A stretch of DNA of 64,000 nucleotides from an uncultured Bacteroidota bacterium (GCA_902613595.1 CACMHY010000001.1:310001-374000); one strand, 5' to 3'. Counted from the stretch's first letter, positions 18,256 to 30,784 are shown. The notes: generated from the letters alone by a model not told the origin. Numbers and translations are program-made.

Positions 18256-21200
18256 TTAAAATGTTATTTCCTCTTCTTTATCAATTAAAAGACTATTGTA
18301 CTCTTCTTTAGATCCAACAATCAAATTGCTATATTTTCTAAGACCAGTACCAGCGGGAATTTTATGTCCAACTATAACGTTCTCTTTTAAACCTTCTAAA
18401 AAGTCGACCTTCCCATTGACGGCAGCTTCATTTAAAACTTTTGTTGTTTCCTGAAATGAAGCAGCTGATATGAATGACTTAGTTTGAAGAGAAGCGCGCG
18501 TGATTCCCTGAAGTTCAGGCTTAGCTGTTGCAGGAGCAGCCTCCCTAGCTATGACAAGAGACTTTTTTTCTCTTGCTAAAACTGAATTTTCATCTCTTAA
18601 CTGTCTTGATGTTATAGTCTGGCCTTGTTTGAAGTTTTCAGAATCTCCAATCTCTTCAACTATCTTCATTCCATAAAGAGAGTCATTTTCATTAATAAAG
18701 TCATAACTGAATATTAATTGATTTTCTAAGAAAATGGAATCTCCTGGATCTAAAATTCTAACCTTACGCATCATTTGTCGAACAACCACTTCAAAATGCT
18801 TATCATTTATTTTTACACCTTGGAGCCTATAAACTTCTTGTATTTCATTTACAAGGTACTGCTGAACAGCAGAGGGTCCTTTAATATTTAGAATATCTGC
18901 TGGGGTTACAGATCCGTCCGATAAAGGCATTCCCGCTTTTACAAAGTCATTTTCTTGGACCAAGATTTGGTTAGATAACTTTACCAAATATTTCTTTAAA
19001 TCACCAAATTTTGATTCTACTATAATCTCACGGTTACCTCTCTTAATCTTTCCAAATGAAACAACACCATCAATTTCTGAAACAACAGCAGGATTAGATG
19101 GATTCCTAGCTTCAAAAAGTTCAGTTACTCTAGGTAAACCTCCGGTGATATCACCTGATTTTGCTGATTTTCTTGGTATTTTCACAAGTATTTTCCCTTC
19201 CTCTATTTGTTCACCCTCATTAACAATTAAGTGAGCTCCAACGGGTAAATTATATGAACGAAGAGTTTTAGAGTTTTTGTCAACAATTGAGAGTGTTGGA
19301 ATAAGTTTTTTATTTCTAGATTCAGAAATTACTTTCTCTTGGAAACCAGTTTGCTCATCAATCTCAACTTGATAAGTAATTCCTTGTTCGATATTTTCAA
19401 AAATAATTTCACCTGCAAATTCAGAAACTATAACTCCATTGAATGGATCCCACTGGCAAATAATAGCACCCTTCTTCACCTTTGAGCCATTCTTAAGATT
19501 AAGTGAAGATCCATAAGGTATATTATTTGTGCTCAGAATACTTTTAGTTTTAATGTCTAAAATTTTTATTTCAGTTGTCCTTGAAATAACTATTTCAGCA
19601 TCTTTACCTTCAGCGTCTTTTCCTTGTACTGTTTTCAAGTCATCAATTTCTACAATTCCATCAAATTTTGCTACAAGTTTATTTTCCTCTGAAATGTTAC
19701 CTGCAACTCCACCAACGTGAAATGTCCGAAGCGTTAATTGAGTACCAGGTTCGCCAATAGATTGTGCCGCAATAACACCAACGGCTTCACCAAGCTGAAC
19801 CATTTTCCCTGTTGCTAAATTTCTACCATAACATTTTGCACAAACTCCGTGTTTTGCAATACATGTTAATGGAGAACGTACTTGAACTGAATCTATAGGT
19901 ATATTCTTTATAATCGAAATATGCTCTTCTTTAACTTCATTACCAGATTCTACAATTATGGAATTAGTAAGTGGATCAACTATATCATGTAATGTAACTC
20001 GTCCAAGAATTCTCTCTCCAAGAGTTTCTACTATTTCTTCATTTTTCTTTAAAGGTTTTACTTCTACACCTCTTAAAGTTCCACAGTCCTGTATATTAAC
20101 GATAACATCCTGAGAAACGTCGTGAAGTCTTCTTGTCAAATATCCAGCATCCGCAGTTTTTAGTGCTGTATCTGCGAGACCCTTTCTGGCTCCATGTGTA
20201 GATATAAAATACTCCAAGATAGATAATCCTTCTTTGAAATTAGAAAGTATAGGATTCTCGATAATTTCTCCTCCTCCTACATTAGACTTTTTAGGCTTAG
20301 CCATAAGACCGCGCATCCCAGTAAGCTGACGAATTTGTTCTTTTGAACCTCTAGCACCAGAATCCAACATCATGTAAACAGAATTAAAACCCATCTGGTC
20401 CTCGCTAATTCTTTTCATTGCGAGCTCAGTTAATTTAGCATTTGTTGAAGTCCAAATATCAATTACCTGATTATATCTCTCATTATTAGTTATTAGCCCC
20501 ATGTTATAATTGCTAATAACACCATCTACTTGGCCATTAGCTTCACCAATCATACTTAATTTTTCTGGTGGAATGATTATATCTCCCAAACTAAAAGACA
20601 AACCACCTTTAAATGCAAATCCATAGCCCATAGATTTTATTTTATCCAAAAAATTTGCTGTCTCAGGAACACTTGTCACTTTTAGAATATCTCCAATAAT
20701 CTCACGTAGATTTTTTTTAGTTAACACGACATTGAAAAAGCCAGCAGCCTCTGGAACCACTTCATTAAACAAAACACGGCCAACAGTTGTATCAATTATT
20801 TTTTCAGTCAGATTACCATCATCATTTAAAACTTTTACCCTTATTTTAATTATTGCGTTAAGCTCAACTTTTTTCTCATTATAAGCAATATGGACTTCCT
20901 CAACAGAATAAAAAGTAAGACCTTCTCCTTTTACCTTTTCCTTCCCGGTAGATTTTTTTGCTTTGGTCATATAATAAAGACCCAAAACCATATCTTGTGA
21001 GGGAACTGTAATTGGAGATCCATTTGCAGGATTTAAAATACTATGTGAGGCTAACATCAAGAGTTGTGCCTCTAATATAGCCTCTGGACCAAGAGGTAAA
21101 TGAACTGCCATTTGGTCACCATCAAAATCTGCGTTAAATGCAGTACAGACTAGAGGGTGAAGTTGTATAGCTTTTCCTTCGATGAGCTTTGGTTGGAATG

Positions 21201-22557
21201 CTTGAATTCCAAGTCGGTGTAGAGTAGGAGCACGGTTCAGTAATACGGGATGTCCTTTTAATACATTTTCCAAAATATCCCAAACAATTGGTTCTTTTCT
21301 GTCAATTATTTTTTTCGCTGATTTTACAGTTTTAACAATCCCTCTTTCAATAATCTTCCGAATAATAAACGGCTTATACAATTCAGCTGCCATATCTTTA
21401 GGCAATCCACATTCAAATAATTTTAGTTCAGGTCCGACAACTATAACTGATCTAGCAGAATAATCTACTCTTTTGCCTAGTAGATTTTGCCTAAATCTAC
21501 CCTGCTTTCCTTTCAGAGAATCTGAAAGTGATTTTAAAGGTCTATTTGAGTCTGTTTTTACTGCTGAAGCTTTTCTTGTATTATCAAAAAGGGAATCAAC
21601 TGATTCTTGCAACATTCTTTTTTCATTTCGTAGAATTACTTCTGGTGCTTTAATTTCAACTAACCTTTTAAGACGATTATTTCTAATTATAACTCTTCTA
21701 TAAAGGTCATTTAGATCAGAAGTAGCAAAACGTCCACCATCAAGGGGTACAAGAGGTCTAAGCTCCGGTGGGATTACTGGTATGACTTTCATTATCATCC
21801 ACTCTGGTAAATTTTCTCCTCTTTCATTAGCATCCCGAAAAGCCTCGACTACTTGCAAACGCTTGAGTGCTTCAGTTTTTCTTTGTTTTGAGGTTTCATT
21901 ATTTGCTTTATGCCTAAGCTCATATGATAGTGTTTCAAGGTCAATACGAGCAAGTAGATCAATTAAACAGTCTGCTCCCATTTTTGCAATAAATTTGTCT
22001 GGATCAGAGTCTTCTAAATATTGGTTTTCAGCAGGTATTTGCTCAATTACATTAAGGTACTCTTCTTCTGTCAGGAAATCTAATTGTTTTAAATCTTCTC
22101 CTTCTTGATTTTTTGCTGAACCAGGCTGTATTACTACGTACCTTTCATAATAAATTATCATATCAAGTTTTTTTGATGGTAGACCTAATAAATAACCTAT
22201 TTTGTTTGGTAAGGAGCGAAAATACCATATATGAGCAACAGGTACCACCAAATTAATATGTCCTACTCTATCTCGGCGAACTTTTTTCTCGGTTACTTCT
22301 ACACCACACCTGTCACAGACAATTCCCTTATATCTTATTCTTTTGTATTTACCACAAGCACACTCATAATCCTTAACAGGGCCAAAAATCCGTTCACAAA
22401 AAAGTCCATCTCGTTCAGGTTTGTGTGTTCTATAATTTATTGTTTCTGGTTTAAGTACCTCGCCTTTAGAGTTTCCCAAAATTACTTCAGGTGAAGCTAA
22501 TCCAATAGAAATTTTGTTGAATTTTTTCTGAGTGATGATTTCGTTGTTTCTAGCCAT
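18256..22557 (-). CDS. rpoC: DNA-directed RNA polymerase subunit beta'
   Basis: The 1433-residue subunit has the N-terminal zinc-binding site ([20 protein letters not shown], about residues 66-85) and the catalytic Mg-binding motif [12 protein letters not shown] (about 470-481). It also has the trigger-loop/bridge-helix region near [11 protein letters not shown]...[18 protein letters not shown], and the second zinc site spanning CGTLRG and [13 protein letters not shown]. The length is typical of Bacteroidetes. It follows rpoB after 17 bases, in a constitutively needed operon. No split, intein or unusual insertion is visible. Confidence 0.99.
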   Translation of the reverse strand: MARNNEIITQKKFNKISIGLASPEVILGNSKGEVLKPETINYRTHKPERDGLFCERIFGPVKDYECACGKYKRIRYKGIVCDRCGVEVTEKKVRRDRVGHINLVVPVAHIWYFRSLPNKIGYLLGLPSKKLDMIIYYERYVVIQPGSAKNQEGEDLKQLDFLTEEEYLNVIEQIPAENQYLEDSDPDKFIAKMGADCLIDLLARIDLETLSYELRHKANNETSKQRKTEALKRLQVVEAFRDANERGENLPEWMIMKVIPVIPPELRPLVPLDGGRFATSDLNDLYRRVIIRNNRLKRLVEIKAPEVILRNEKRMLQESVDSLFDNTRKASAVKTDSNRPLKSLSDSLKGKQGRFRQNLLGKRVDYSARSVIVVGPELKLFECGLPKDMAAELYKPFIIRKIIERGIVKTVKSAKKIIDRKEPIVWDILENVLKGHPVLLNRAPTLHRLGIQAFQPKLIEGKAIQLHPLVCTAFNADFDGDQMAVHLPLGPEAILEAQLLMLASHSILNPANGSPITVPSQDMVLGLYYMTKAKKSTGKEKVKGEGLTFYSVEEVHIAYNEKKVELNAIIKIRVKVLNDDGNLTEKIIDTTVGRVLFNEVVPEAAGFFNVVLTKKNLREIIGDILKVTSVPETANFLDKIKSMGYGFAFKGGLSFSLGDIIIPPEKLSMIGEANGQVDGVISNYNMGLITNNERYNQVIDIWTSTNAKLTELAMKRISEDQMGFNSVYMMLDSGARGSKEQIRQLTGMRGLMAKPKKSNVGGGEIIENPILSNFKEGLSILEYFISTHGARKGLADTALKTADAGYLTRRLHDVSQDVIVNIQDCGTLRGVEVKPLKKNEEIVETLGERILGRVTLHDIVDPLTNSIIVESGNEVKEEHISIIKNIPIDSVQVRSPLTCIAKHGVCAKCYGRNLATGKMVQLGEAVGVIAAQSIGEPGTQLTLRTFHVGGVAGNISEENKLVAKFDGIVEIDDLKTVQGKDAEGKDAEIVISRTTEIKILDIKTKSILSTNNIPYGSSLNLKNGSKVKKGAIICQWDPFNGVIVSEFAGEIIFENIEQGITYQVEIDEQTGFQEKVISESRNKKLIPTLSIVDKNSKTLRSYNLPVGAHLIVNEGEQIEEGKILVKIPRKSAKSGDITGGLPRVTELFEARNPSNPAVVSEIDGVVSFGKIKRGNREIIVESKFGDLKKYLVKLSNQILVQENDFVKAGMPLSDGSVTPADILNIKGPSAVQQYLVNEIQEVYRLQGVKINDKHFEVVVRQMMRKVRILDPGDSIFLENQLIFSYDFINENDSLYGMKIVEEIGDSENFKQGQTITSRQLRDENSVLAREKKSLVIAREAAPATAKPELQGITRASLQTKSFISAASFQETTKVLNEAAVNGKVDFLEGLKENVIVGHKIPAGTGLRKYSNLIVGSKEEYNSLLIDKEEEITF

Positions 22558-22574
22558 TTAAATTTATTTATTTA

Positions 22575-25500
22575 TTATTCTTCCAATCTTATATCAAGCC
22601 CTAAGCCCTTTAGTTCATGCATTAAAACATTAAAGGATTCTGGTAATCCAGGCTCGGGCAGGGTGTCTCCTTTTACAATAGATTCATATGTTTTTGCCCT
22701 TCCAATGACATCGTCAGATTTAACTGTAAGAATTTCTTGTAAAGTGCTTGATGCTCCGTAAGCCTCCAATGCCCAAACTTCCATTTCTCCGAATCTTTGA
22801 CCACCAAACTGAGCTTTACCACCAAGTGGTTGTTGCGTAATAAGTGAATATGGGCCAATTGATCGAGAATGCATCTTATCATCTACCATATGTCCTAATT
22901 TCAGCATATAAATAACTCCGACTGTGGCAGGTTGATCAAAACGTTCTCCAGTACCTCCGTCATAGAGGTATGTATGGCCATATTTTGGGATCTTTGCTTT
23001 TTCTGTTAGTTTATTTATTTCTTCAATAGAAGCCCCATCAAAAATTGGGGTAGCATATTTCTCCCCCAAATTTTGTCCAGCCCAACCTAAAACTGTTTCA
23101 TAAATTTGACCAATATTCATTCTAGATGGAACGCCCAAAGGATTTAATACTATATCCACGGAGGTTCCGTCCTCTAAAAATGGCATTTCCTCTTCACGCA
23201 CTATTCTAGCAACGATACCTTTATTACCATGGCGACCGGCCATTTTATCTCCTACCTTAAGCTTGCGTTTTTTAGCAACATAAACTTTTGCTAATTTTTT
23301 AACACCTGCAGGAAGCTCGTCCCCGACACTAATAGTAAATTTTTCTCGACGTAAGGCTCCTTGAATATCGTTTTCTTTAATTCTATAATTATGTATCAAG
23401 TCTGCAATCAAATCGTTGACTTCATTTGATGTTGTCCATGTACTTTTTGACAAATGTGTGTAATCGTCAACTGAGGAAAGTAATTTTAGCGAATATTTTT
23501 TTCCTTTTGGAAGGATTTCCTCACCCAAGTCGTTGTTTATGCCCTGGCAAGTTTTACCATTTACAATGGAAAATAGTTTTTCAACTAAAACCTGCTTTAA
23601 ATCATCAAACTTCTCATCATATTTCTTTTCCAATGTATCTAATTCCTCTTTATCTAAATTTCTTTTACGTTTGTCTTTTACAGAACGGGTAAAAAGCTTT
23701 TTATCAATTACAACTCCACTTAACGATGGAGGTGCTTTGAGAGATGCATCTTTTACATCACCTGCTTTGTCACCAAATATAGCTCGTAGTAATTTTTCTT
23801 CAGGTGTTGGATCAGACTCACCTTTAGGAGTAATTTTTCCTATCAAAATGTCACCGGAGTTAACTTCCGCGCCTATACGAATCATACCATTTTCATCAAG
23901 ATCTTTTGTTGCCTCCTCACTAACATTCGGAATATCATTTGTCAATTCTTCTGTTCCTAATTTAGTATCTCGAACATCAAGTGAGTATTCGTCAATATGG
24001 ATTGATGTAAAAATATCTTCCCTTACAACCTTTTCTGAAATAACTATTGCATCCTCAAAATTATATCCTTTCCATGGCATAAAAGCTACTTTCAAATTAC
24101 GACCAAGGGCTAATTCTCCTTCTTCTGTAGCATACCCTTGGCAAAGTACTTGACCTTTTCTAACATGGTCTCCCTTTTTTACAATGGGTTTAAGGTTTAT
24201 ACAAGTCCCCTGATTTGTCTTCCTGAATTTTACTAGACTATAGGTTTTCTTCATTCCATCAAACCTAACTAGCTTCTCAGATGTGGAAAGATCATAACGA
24301 ATTGTTATTTTTTCTGCATCCACGTATTCAACAATCCCGTTGTCTTCAGCGTTTAAAAGAACTCTTGAGTCAGAAGCTACCTGTTTTTCAAGACCTGTTC
24401 CTACAATTGGAGATTCAGGCTGTAATAAAGGTACCGCTTGACGCATCATATTTGATCCCATTAAAGCACGATTAGCATCGTCATGTTCTAAGAATGGAAT
24501 TAAGGATGCAGAAATTGATGCAATCTGATTCGGAGCAACATCAGTATAATTTATTTGTTGGGGCCCAACAACTGGAAAATCTGCTTGATCACGAGCAATT
24601 ATCTTGTCATCAATTATTTTTCCATTTTCATCATACGCTATATTGGCCTGAGCTATTAAATTATTTTCTTCCTCTTCAGCGCTCAAATAATGTGTTTCCT
24701 TCAAATCAATTTTACCGTTTTCAACCTTCCGATATGGAGTTTCTATAAAACCTAGATTATTTACCTTAGCGTAAACACCTAATGAGGATATTAATCCAAT
24801 ATTAGGTCCTTCAGGAGTTTCAATAGGACAAAGTCGACCGTAATGGGTATAATGAACATCACGTACTTCAAAACCTGCTCTCTCCCGAGAAAGTCCTCCG
24901 GGCCCAAGTGCAGATAGCCTGCGTTTATGGGTGATTTCAGCTAAAGGATTGGTTTGATCCATAAATTGAGACAATTGATTCGTTCCGAAAAAGGTATTTA
25001 TTACCGAGGAAAGTGTTTTTGCATTAATGAGATCAATTGGTGTAAAAACCTCGTTATCTCTCACATTCATCCTTTCTCTGATAGTTCTTGCCATGCGGGC
25101 TAATCCAACCCCAAACTGAGAAGATAACTGCTCTCCGACTGTTCGAACTCTTCTATTAGAAAGATGATCAATATCATCTATTTCAGCTTTTGAATTAATT
25201 AATTCAATCAGATATTTTATAATAGTAATTATATCCTCTTTTGTTAGCACCTGTTTGTCCATATCTACATTCAATCCCAACTTCTTATTCATTCGATAAC
25301 GACCAACCTCACCAAGGTTATATCTTTGGTCTGAAAAGAATAATTTATCTATAATACCACGTGCTGTATCTTCATCTGGTGGCTCAGCGTTTCTTAATTG
25401 CCTATAAATATGTTCAACTGCTTCTTTCTCGGAATTTGTTGGATCTTTTTGTAAAGTATTGTAGATAATTGCATAATCCGACATGTGCGCATCTTTCTTA

Positions 25501-26384
25501 TGCAAAAGGATATTTTTAGATCCAGCATCTATAATCTGGTCAATATGTTCTTTTTCAAGAACTGTATCTCTATCAATCACAATTTCATTTCTTTCAATTG
25601 ATATAACTTCACCTGTGTCCTCGTCTACGAAATCTTCAATCCAGCTTCTTAAAACACGTGCAGCTAATTTTCTTCCCAATACCTTTTTGATACCTGACTT
25701 GGTTACTTTTATCTCTTCAGCAAGGTCGAAAATTTCCAAAATATCTCGATCATGTTCGAATCCAATTGCCCTAAATAGAGTTGTTACAGGTAATTTTTTC
25801 TTACGGTCTATGTATGCATACATTACACTATTGATGTCTGTTGCAAATTCAATCCATGACCCTTTAAAGGGAATTACTCGTGCGGAGTATAGTTTTGTTC
25901 CATTAGCGTGAAATGACTGGCCAAAAAATACTCCAGGTGAACGGTGAAGTTGAGAAACAACAATTCTTTCAGCACCATTGATTACAAATGTACCACTTGG
26001 AGTCATGTAAGGAATTGTTCCAAGAAAAACATCTTGAACAATAGTTTCAAAATCTTCATGCTCCAAATCATTACAAAAAAGTTTGAGTCTTGCTTTAAGC
26101 GGAACTGAATAAGTCAGTCCTCTTTCGATACATTCTTGTATGGTATATCGTGGTGGATCCACAAAATAATCTAAAAACTCAAGAACAAATTGATTTCTAG
26201 TATCAGAAATAGGAAAGTTCTCTTTAAAAGTATTGAAAAGGCCTTCTTCGTTTCTTTCGTCAGATTTTGTTTCTAATTGGAAAAAATCTTGAAAGGATTT
26301 GATCTGAATATCAAGAAAGTCTGGATACTCAGGGGTGTGTTTTGCTAGAGCAAAATTTGTTCTCTGACTATTTTTAGCTGGCAT
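22575..26384 (-). CDS. rpoB: DNA-directed RNA polymerase subunit beta
   Basis: The 1269-residue subunit is complete. The rifampicin-binding cluster reads [19 protein letters not shown] followed by [20 protein letters not shown], which is the wild-type sensitive form at the positions I can compare. The C-terminal [21 protein letters not shown] segment that contacts beta' is present. The start [12 protein letters not shown] is normal for the phylum. The gene lies downstream of rplL with a 108-base gap holding a hairpin that may act as a partial terminator. Confidence 0.99.
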   Translation of the reverse strand: MPAKNSQRTNFALAKHTPEYPDFLDIQIKSFQDFFQLETKSDERNEEGLFNTFKENFPISDTRNQFVLEFLDYFVDPPRYTIQECIERGLTYSVPLKARLKLFCNDLEHEDFETIVQDVFLGTIPYMTPSGTFVINGAERIVVSQLHRSPGVFFGQSFHANGTKLYSARVIPFKGSWIEFATDINSVMYAYIDRKKKLPVTTLFRAIGFEHDRDILEIFDLAEEIKVTKSGIKKVLGRKLAARVLRSWIEDFVDEDTGEVISIERNEIVIDRDTVLEKEHIDQIIDAGSKNILLHKKDAHMSDYAIIYNTLQKDPTNSEKEAVEHIYRQLRNAEPPDEDTARGIIDKLFFSDQRYNLGEVGRYRMNKKLGLNVDMDKQVLTKEDIITIIKYLIELINSKAEIDDIDHLSNRRVRTVGEQLSSQFGVGLARMARTIRERMNVRDNEVFTPIDLINAKTLSSVINTFFGTNQLSQFMDQTNPLAEITHKRRLSALGPGGLSRERAGFEVRDVHYTHYGRLCPIETPEGPNIGLISSLGVYAKVNNLGFIETPYRKVENGKIDLKETHYLSAEEEENNLIAQANIAYDENGKIIDDKIIARDQADFPVVGPQQINYTDVAPNQIASISASLIPFLEHDDANRALMGSNMMRQAVPLLQPESPIVGTGLEKQVASDSRVLLNAEDNGIVEYVDAEKITIRYDLSTSEKLVRFDGMKKTYSLVKFRKTNQGTCINLKPIVKKGDHVRKGQVLCQGYATEEGELALGRNLKVAFMPWKGYNFEDAIVISEKVVREDIFTSIHIDEYSLDVRDTKLGTEELTNDIPNVSEEATKDLDENGMIRIGAEVNSGDILIGKITPKGESDPTPEEKLLRAIFGDKAGDVKDASLKAPPSLSGVVIDKKLFTRSVKDKRKRNLDKEELDTLEKKYDEKFDDLKQVLVEKLFSIVNGKTCQGINNDLGEEILPKGKKYSLKLLSSVDDYTHLSKSTWTTSNEVNDLIADLIHNYRIKENDIQGALRREKFTISVGDELPAGVKKLAKVYVAKKRKLKVGDKMAGRHGNKGIVARIVREEEMPFLEDGTSVDIVLNPLGVPSRMNIGQIYETVLGWAGQNLGEKYATPIFDGASIEEINKLTEKAKIPKYGHTYLYDGGTGERFDQPATVGVIYMLKLGHMVDDKMHSRSIGPYSLITQQPLGGKAQFGGQRFGEMEVWALEAYGASSTLQEILTVKSDDVIGRAKTYESIVKGDTLPEPGLPESFNVLMHELKGLGLDIRLEE

Positions 26385-26443
26385 TTAAATTAATTTTTAT
26401 TGTAATGGTATTAATTGATATCAATTGGATAAACGAAAATTTT

Positions 26444-26466
26444 GGCCTTTGAAAAATTCAAAAGCC
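26444..26466 (-). terminator. Hairpin between rplL and rpoB, possible attenuator
   Basis: A 10-bp stem with one G-U pair in the RNA (GGCTTTTGAA / TTCAAAGGCC, loop TTT) lies 26 bases after the rplL stop on the minus strand and is followed by AAAATTTT. Partial termination between rplL and rpoB is well known in other bacteria, where it lowers rpoBC transcription relative to ribosomal proteins. The U-run here is weak, so it may instead pause polymerase or act as a processing site. Confidence 0.5.
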
Positions 26467-26492
26467 TAATCCTAAATAGAATATTATAAAAT

Positions 26493-26873
26493 CTACTTAA
26501 GCTCAACCTCCGCACCTGCTTCTTCAAGAGATTTTTGAAGCGATTCCGCTTCATCTTTCGCTATACCCTCTTTAAGAGGTGTAGGTGCATTATCGACCAT
26601 GTCTTTTGCTTCTTTTAAACCAAGACCGGTCAATTCTTTTACTAGTTTGACAACAGCAAGTTTAGAACCCCCTGCTGCTTTTAAAATTACGTCAAATTCT
26701 GACTTCTCTTGAGCAGAATCACCTGAGGCATCTCCACCTGATGTTCCTGCAACAGCTACTGCAGTTGCAGATGGCTCTATGCCGTACTCATCTTTTAAAA
26801 TATCAGCCAACTCATTGACTTCTTTAACAGTCAAATTGACTAGTTTTTCTGCGAATTCTTTTAAATCTGCCAT
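26493..26873 (-). CDS. rplL: 50S ribosomal protein bL12 (L7/L12)
   Basis: This 126-residue acidic stalk protein has an N-terminal dimerisation/L10-binding helix region ([23 protein letters not shown]), an Ala/Gly/Ser-rich hinge (about residues 38-55) and a C-terminal factor-binding domain ([20 protein letters not shown], about 70-89). It recruits translation factors to the ribosome in several copies per ribosome. It follows rplJ after 52 bases. Confidence 0.98.
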   Translation of the reverse strand: MADLKEFAEKLVNLTVKEVNELADILKDEYGIEPSATAVAVAGTSGGDASGDSAQEKSEFDVILKAAGGSKLAVVKLVKELTGLGLKEAKDMVDNAPTPLKEGIAKDEAESLQKSLEEAGAEVELK

Positions 26874-26925
26874 TTTTATTGTTTTTCTATTTAAACTTGT
26901 TTATTTGAGTGAATAAATCATAATG

Positions 26926-27450
26926 TCAGGAATCGTTTTTTTCTGAAAGTGTTTTTAATATTCCAGATAATTTCCCACCCCCCGACTGAAGTGAGGAAAC
27001 TACATTTTTGATAGGTGAACGCAATAATGAAATTATATCACCAATGATTTCATCCTTAGATTTTATAGAAGCAAGTGTATCAATATGACTGTCACCAATA
27101 TAAATAGCTTGCTCTACGAAAGCCCCTTTTAAAATTGGTTTATCAGAATTTTTTCTAAAATTCTTGATAATCTTAGCAGGAGCATTACCAGATTCTGAAA
27201 ACATTAAAGAAGTGTTACCCTTTAGGGTGTCTAACAAATCTCCAAAATCGTGATTGGAAGATTCCATGGCTTTGGCTAACAATGTATTTTTCACCACTTT
27301 TAGCTTGATTTTCTCATTAAAGCAAGACCGTCTTAAGTTACTTGTTTCCGAAGCATTAAGTCCACTAATATCAGTAAAATACAAATTTTTTACCTCTTTT
27401 AAGGCTTCATTTAATTCGTCAATTACTTGTTGTTTTCTTTCTTTTATCAT
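26926..27450 (-). CDS. rplJ: 50S ribosomal protein uL10
   Basis: L10 anchors the L7/L12 stalk to the 50S subunit. From the ATG at 27450 the protein is about 174 residues (MIKERKQQVIDELNEALKEV), which aligns with the usual family start. It has LYFTDISGLNASETSNLRR and KVVKNTLLAKAME in the rRNA-binding domain and a helical C-terminus for binding L12 dimers. A longer frame opens at 27486 but would overlap the rplA end, so I prefer the downstream start. In many bacteria L10 with L12 represses its own mRNA; I could not recognise that site here. Confidence 0.95.
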   Translation of the reverse strand: MIKERKQQVIDELNEALKEVKNLYFTDISGLNASETSNLRRSCFNEKIKLKVVKNTLLAKAMESSNHDFGDLLDTLKGNTSLMFSESGNAPAKIIKNFRKNSDKPILKGAFVEQAIYIGDSHIDTLASIKSKDEIIGDIISLLRSPIKNVVSSLQSGGGKLSGILKTLSEKNDS

Positions 27451-27469
27451 ATTTGAGAAATATTCTTTG

Positions 27470-28156
27470 TCATAGTTTTGTGTCAATTGAAATTCCCGGG
27501 CTCATTGTTGTGGACATAAAAATACTTTTTATGTATGTACCTTTAGAAGTTGATGGCTTTATCTTTAATATTGTTTTGAGGAGTTCATCAGCATTTTCAA
27601 AAATTTTTTCCGCAGAAAAGGATGCTTTGCCAATGGAGGCATGAACTATCCCAGTTTTGTCAACTTTAAAGTCAATTTTTCCCCCTTTAATATCTGATAT
27701 TGCCTTTTTTACATTCATAGTAACTGTTCCTGTCTTTGGATTTGGCATTAAGCCACGTGGACCTAATATTTTACCTAAAGGACCTAATTTACCCATAATA
27801 CTAGGCATAGTTACAATTATGTCAATATCAGTCCAGCCATCCTTTATTTTTTTTAGATACTCATCAAGACCAATAAAGTCTGCTCCAGCCTCCTTAGCTT
27901 CTGTCTCTTTATCTGGTGTTACTAGAGCTAAAACTTTAACTTTTTTCCCAGTACCATGAGGCAAAGCTACAACACCCCTAACCATTTCTGTTGATTTTTT
28001 AGGGTCAACACCAAGTCTAATAGCTAAGTCAACACTAGCATCAAATTTTGTGAAAGTTATTTCTTTTACAAGAGTAGATGCTTCCCTTAGCGTGTAAGTT
28101 TTTGTAGAGTCCACTTTAAGAATTGATTCTTTCTGATTTTTAGTTTGCTTTGGCAT
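27470..28156 (-). CDS. rplA: 50S ribosomal protein uL1
   Basis: The protein is 228 residues and contains the L1 core: [20 protein letters not shown] (about residues 42-61), [14 protein letters not shown] and the signature [20 protein letters not shown]. It forms the mobile L1 stalk that helps release E-site tRNA and represses its own operon in many species. It follows rplK after 14 bases. Confidence 0.98.
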   Translation of the reverse strand: MPKQTKNQKESILKVDSTKTYTLREASTLVKEITFTKFDASVDLAIRLGVDPKKSTEMVRGVVALPHGTGKKVKVLALVTPDKETEAKEAGADFIGLDEYLKKIKDGWTDIDIIVTMPSIMGKLGPLGKILGPRGLMPNPKTGTVTMNVKKAISDIKGGKIDFKVDKTGIVHASIGKASFSAEKIFENADELLKTILKIKPSTSKGTYIKSIFMSTTMSPGISIDTKL

Positions 28157-28170
28157 TGTAATAGTTTAAT

Positions 28171-28608
28171 TTAAAATGGGGCATCTCCAGATATTTGAAA
28201 ACCCATTGAACGAGCAGTACCAGCAACCATTTTCATAGCTGATTCGATTGTAAATGCATTTAAATCTGGCATTTTATCTTCAGCTATAACCTTAACCTGG
28301 TCCCATGTAACCGTTGCTACTTTTTGCCGATTTGGTTCACCCGAACCCTTTTTAGCTTTTGCAGCTTCCATTAATTGGACAGCAGCCGGTGGTGTTTTTA
28401 TTACAAATTCAAATGAGTTGTCTTTGAAAACAGTAATTACAACAGGTAAAACTTTTCCTGGACTGTCTTGAGTTCTAGCGTTAAATTGCTTACAAAATTC
28501 CATGATATTCACACCTGCAGAACCAAGTGCAGGTCCAACTGGTGGTGAAGGGTTCGCAGCCCCACCTCTTACCTGAAGTTTTAATATCTTGTTTATTTCT
28601 TTAGCCAT
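28171..28608 (-). CDS. rplK: 50S ribosomal protein uL11
   Basis: The 145-residue L11 is full length. The N-terminal domain carries [20 protein letters not shown] with the Pro-rich turn that contacts factors and thiostrepton-type drugs. The C-terminal rRNA-binding domain includes [20 protein letters not shown]. It forms the base of the GTPase-associated centre. It lies between nusG and rplA in the standard order. Confidence 0.98.
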   Translation of the reverse strand: MAKEINKILKLQVRGGAANPSPPVGPALGSAGVNIMEFCKQFNARTQDSPGKVLPVVITVFKDNSFEFVIKTPPAAVQLMEAAKAKKGSGEPNRQKVATVTWDQVKVIAEDKMPDLNAFTIESAMKMVAGTARSMGFQISGDAPF

Positions 28609-28655
28609 ACTATTTAAATTACTGAATGATGATAGTTTTAAACAATTATATTATT

Positions 28656-29210
28656 TTAAATTTTTTCAACTTGCATGTAACTCAATTCCAAGGGAGTTTT
28701 TCTTCCAAAAATTTTAACCATTACCTCAAGCTTACGTTTTTCTTCATTAACTTTTTCTATAGAACCTGTAAATCCATTAAAAGGGCCATCAATAACTTTT
28801 ACATTTTCGCCTACAACAAATGGAATTGAAATGTGTTCAGTTGTTAGTGCTAATTCATCAACCTTTCCAAGCATTCTGTTTACTTCAGCCTCTCGCATCG
28901 GTACAGGAACTCCACCTTTAGTTTCTCCTAAAAATCCAATAACATTTGTAACAGATCTTATTATGTGGGGAAGTTCGCCTGACAAATTAGCTTTAATCAT
29001 TATGTAACCGGGAAAATATGTTCTTTCCTTACTAATTTTTTTTCCGTTTCTAATTTGAATTACTTTTTCTGTAGGTACTAAAAGGTCTTCTACTGAATTG
29101 TCGTAGCCAAGTCTTGAGATTTCAGACTTTATGTAGTCTTTAATTTTAGCCTCTTGTCCACTAACAGCACGAACAACGTACCACTTTTTATCGTTTAAAG
29201 TTGTAGTCAT
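28656..29210 (-). CDS. nusG: Transcription termination/antitermination factor NusG
   Basis: NusG binds RNA polymerase through its NGN domain (KKWYVVRAVSGQEAKIKDYI, about residues 8-27, and FPGYIMIKANL) and links it to Rho or the ribosome through the C-terminal KOW domain (VGENVKVIDGPFNGFTGSI). From the ATG at 29210 it has about 184 residues. The frame opens at a TTG at 29219, but that would overlap secE. It lies one base after the secE stop, in the secE-nusG pair conserved across bacteria. Confidence 0.97.
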   Translation of the reverse strand: MTTTLNDKKWYVVRAVSGQEAKIKDYIKSEISRLGYDNSVEDLLVPTEKVIQIRNGKKISKERTYFPGYIMIKANLSGELPHIIRSVTNVIGFLGETKGGVPVPMREAEVNRMLGKVDELALTTEHISIPFVVGENVKVIDGPFNGFTGSIEKVNEEKRKLEVMVKIFGRKTPLELSYMQVEKI

Positions 29211-29211
29211 A

Positions 29212-29406
29212 TTATCCAATTAGATTAAAGTAGAATTTGATTATCCTTGATAAAACAGTATCTGCACCCCATATCGCTAAAGAAAATAAAACTGAAAAGA
29301 CCAAAACAATAACTACTAGGCGTTGAAGCTCTGAACGTTCCGTCCATGAAACGTTATTTTTTAGTTCTTCGTAGGAATCTTTTATGTAGTTAATTATTTC
29401 TGCCAT
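29212..29406 (-). CDS. secE: Preprotein translocase subunit SecE
   Basis: This 64-residue SecE has the short single-helix form. It has an amphipathic segment (SYEELKNNVSWTERSEL, about residues 11-27) followed by one membrane helix (LVVIVLVFSVLFSLAIWGAD). It stabilises SecY in the inner-membrane translocon. It is placed between tRNA-Trp and nusG, as in other Bacteroidetes. Confidence 0.95.
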   Translation of the reverse strand: MAEIINYIKDSYEELKNNVSWTERSELQRLVVIVLVFSVLFSLAIWGADTVLSRIIKFYFNLIG

Positions 29407-29420
29407 TTATATTTTTTCAG

Positions 29421-29493
29421 CACGGGTTGAGAGGCTCGAACTCCCGACACCTGGTTTTGGAGACCAGTGCTCTACCAACTGAGCTAAACCCGT
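29421..29493 (-). tRNA. tRNA-Trp (anticodon CCA)
   Basis: The minus strand folds as a 73-nt cloverleaf. The acceptor pair is ACGGGTT/AACCCGT with G as discriminator, the D-arm is AGCTCAGTTGGTAGAGC, the anticodon loop reads CTCCAAA (CCA anticodon), and the T-arm contains GTTCGA. The 3' CCA is not encoded. It lies between tuf and secE. Confidence 0.96.
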
Positions 29494-29554
29494 ATTTTCT
29501 TGAATCTTCAACTTTCAAAAAATTTGAATACCGAAGGTGTAGTTCAAAAATATT

Positions 29555-30742
29555 TTAGTCTAAAATCTCAGTAACTTGTCCTGCTCCAACAGTTCTACCC
29601 CCTTCGCGAATTGCAAATCTGAGACCAGTATTAAGTGCTACAGGTTGGATCAAATCAACATTAATAGTCAAATTATCACCGGGCATTACCATTTCAACCC
29701 CATTAGGTAGAACTATATTACCTGTAACATCAGTTGTTCTCACATAAAACTGAGGTCTATAATTGTTATGAAAAGGAGTGTGTCTTCCTCCCTCTTCTTT
29801 TTTCAAGATGTAAACTTCAGCTTTGAACTTTGCATGGGGCTTAACAGAACCTGTTTTACAGAGCACCATTCCTCTTTTAATGTCAGTTTTTTCAATTCCT
29901 CTTAGAAGTATTCCAACATTATCTCCTGCTTCTCCTCTGTCTAAGATTTTTCTAAACATTTCAACACCAGTAATAGTAGACTTCATTTTTTCAGCACCCA
30001 TTCCGATTATATCAATTTCGTCACCTGTATTTGCAACGCCAGTTTCTATTCGACCTGTAGCAACTGTCCCACGTCCAGTTATTGAAAATACATCTTCAAC
30101 AGGCATAAGAAAGTCTTTTTCAACATCTCTTTTTGGTAGTTCAATCCAAGTGTCAACTTGTTCCATTAATTTCATTACAGTATCAACCCATTTTTGCTCT
30201 CCATTTAAAGCACCTAAAGCAGATCCAAGAATAACTGGAGTATTATCACCATCATAGTCATAAAATGTTAGTAATTCTCTTACCTCCATTTCAACTAATT
30301 CTAATAATTCTTCATCGTCAACCATATCAGCTTTGTTTAAGAAAACAACAATTCTTGGAACCCCTACTTGTCGCCCTAATAAGATATGCTCTCTAGTTTG
30401 GGGCATAGGACCATCTGTTGCAGCAACCACAAGAATTGCTCCATCCATTTGAGCAGCACCAGTAACCATATTTTTAACATAGTCAGCGTGACCAGGGCAA
30501 TCTACGTGTGCGTAGTGTCTATTTGATGTTTGATATTCAACATGTGATGTATTAATTGTGATACCGCGCTCTTTTTCTTCGGGTGCGTTGTCTATTTGAT
30601 CAAAGCTCTTAGCTTCTGAGAAGCCAGCATCAGCTAAAACTTTAGTTATAGCAGCCGTGAGCGTAGTTTTACCATGATCAACGTGGCCAATTGTTCCAAT
30701 ATTTAAATGTGGTTTTGACCGGTCGAATGTTTCTTTAGCCAT
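29555..30742 (-). CDS. tuf: Elongation factor Tu
   Basis: The 395-residue EF-Tu delivers aminoacyl-tRNA to the ribosome. The G domain shows the P-loop [17 protein letters not shown] (about residues 17-33), the switch-1 [16 protein letters not shown], the switch-2 [12 protein letters not shown] and NKADMVDD. Domains II and III follow, with [15 protein letters not shown] and a C-terminal [19 protein letters not shown]. It is first in the superoperon reading toward rpoC, preceded by a TAAATTTG box. In most bacteria the four-tRNA cluster now at 42 kb would lie just upstream. Confidence 0.99.
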   Translation of the reverse strand: MAKETFDRSKPHLNIGTIGHVDHGKTTLTAAITKVLADAGFSEAKSFDQIDNAPEEKERGITINTSHVEYQTSNRHYAHVDCPGHADYVKNMVTGAAQMDGAILVVAATDGPMPQTREHILLGRQVGVPRIVVFLNKADMVDDEELLELVEMEVRELLTFYDYDGDNTPVILGSALGALNGEQKWVDTVMKLMEQVDTWIELPKRDVEKDFLMPVEDVFSITGRGTVATGRIETGVANTGDEIDIIGMGAEKMKSTITGVEMFRKILDRGEAGDNVGILLRGIEKTDIKRGMVLCKTGSVKPHAKFKAEVYILKKEEGGRHTPFHNNYRPQFYVRTTDVTGNIVLPNGVEMVMPGDNLTINVDLIQPVALNTGLRFAIREGGRTVGAGQVTEILD

Positions 30743-30776
30743 AATAATAGTTGTTTCAATGTTATTTTTAGGAGTG

Positions 30777-30784
30777 CAAATTTA
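30777..30784 (-). promoter_or_regulatory. Candidate -7 promoter box (TAAATTTG) for tuf
   Basis: TAAATTTG on the minus strand fits the TAnnTTTG element and lies 34 bases before the tuf start, leaving a leader of about 30 bases. No clear -33 element was found. It may be the new promoter that tuf needs after separation from its former tRNA-containing leader. Confidence 0.42.

Noticed and set aside
23533-24153. Long plus-strand open frame (206 codons) inside rpoB
   Set aside because: It is antisense to the well-conserved rpoB and its translation is Ser-rich without any domain, as expected for a mirror frame of an AT-rich coding sequence.
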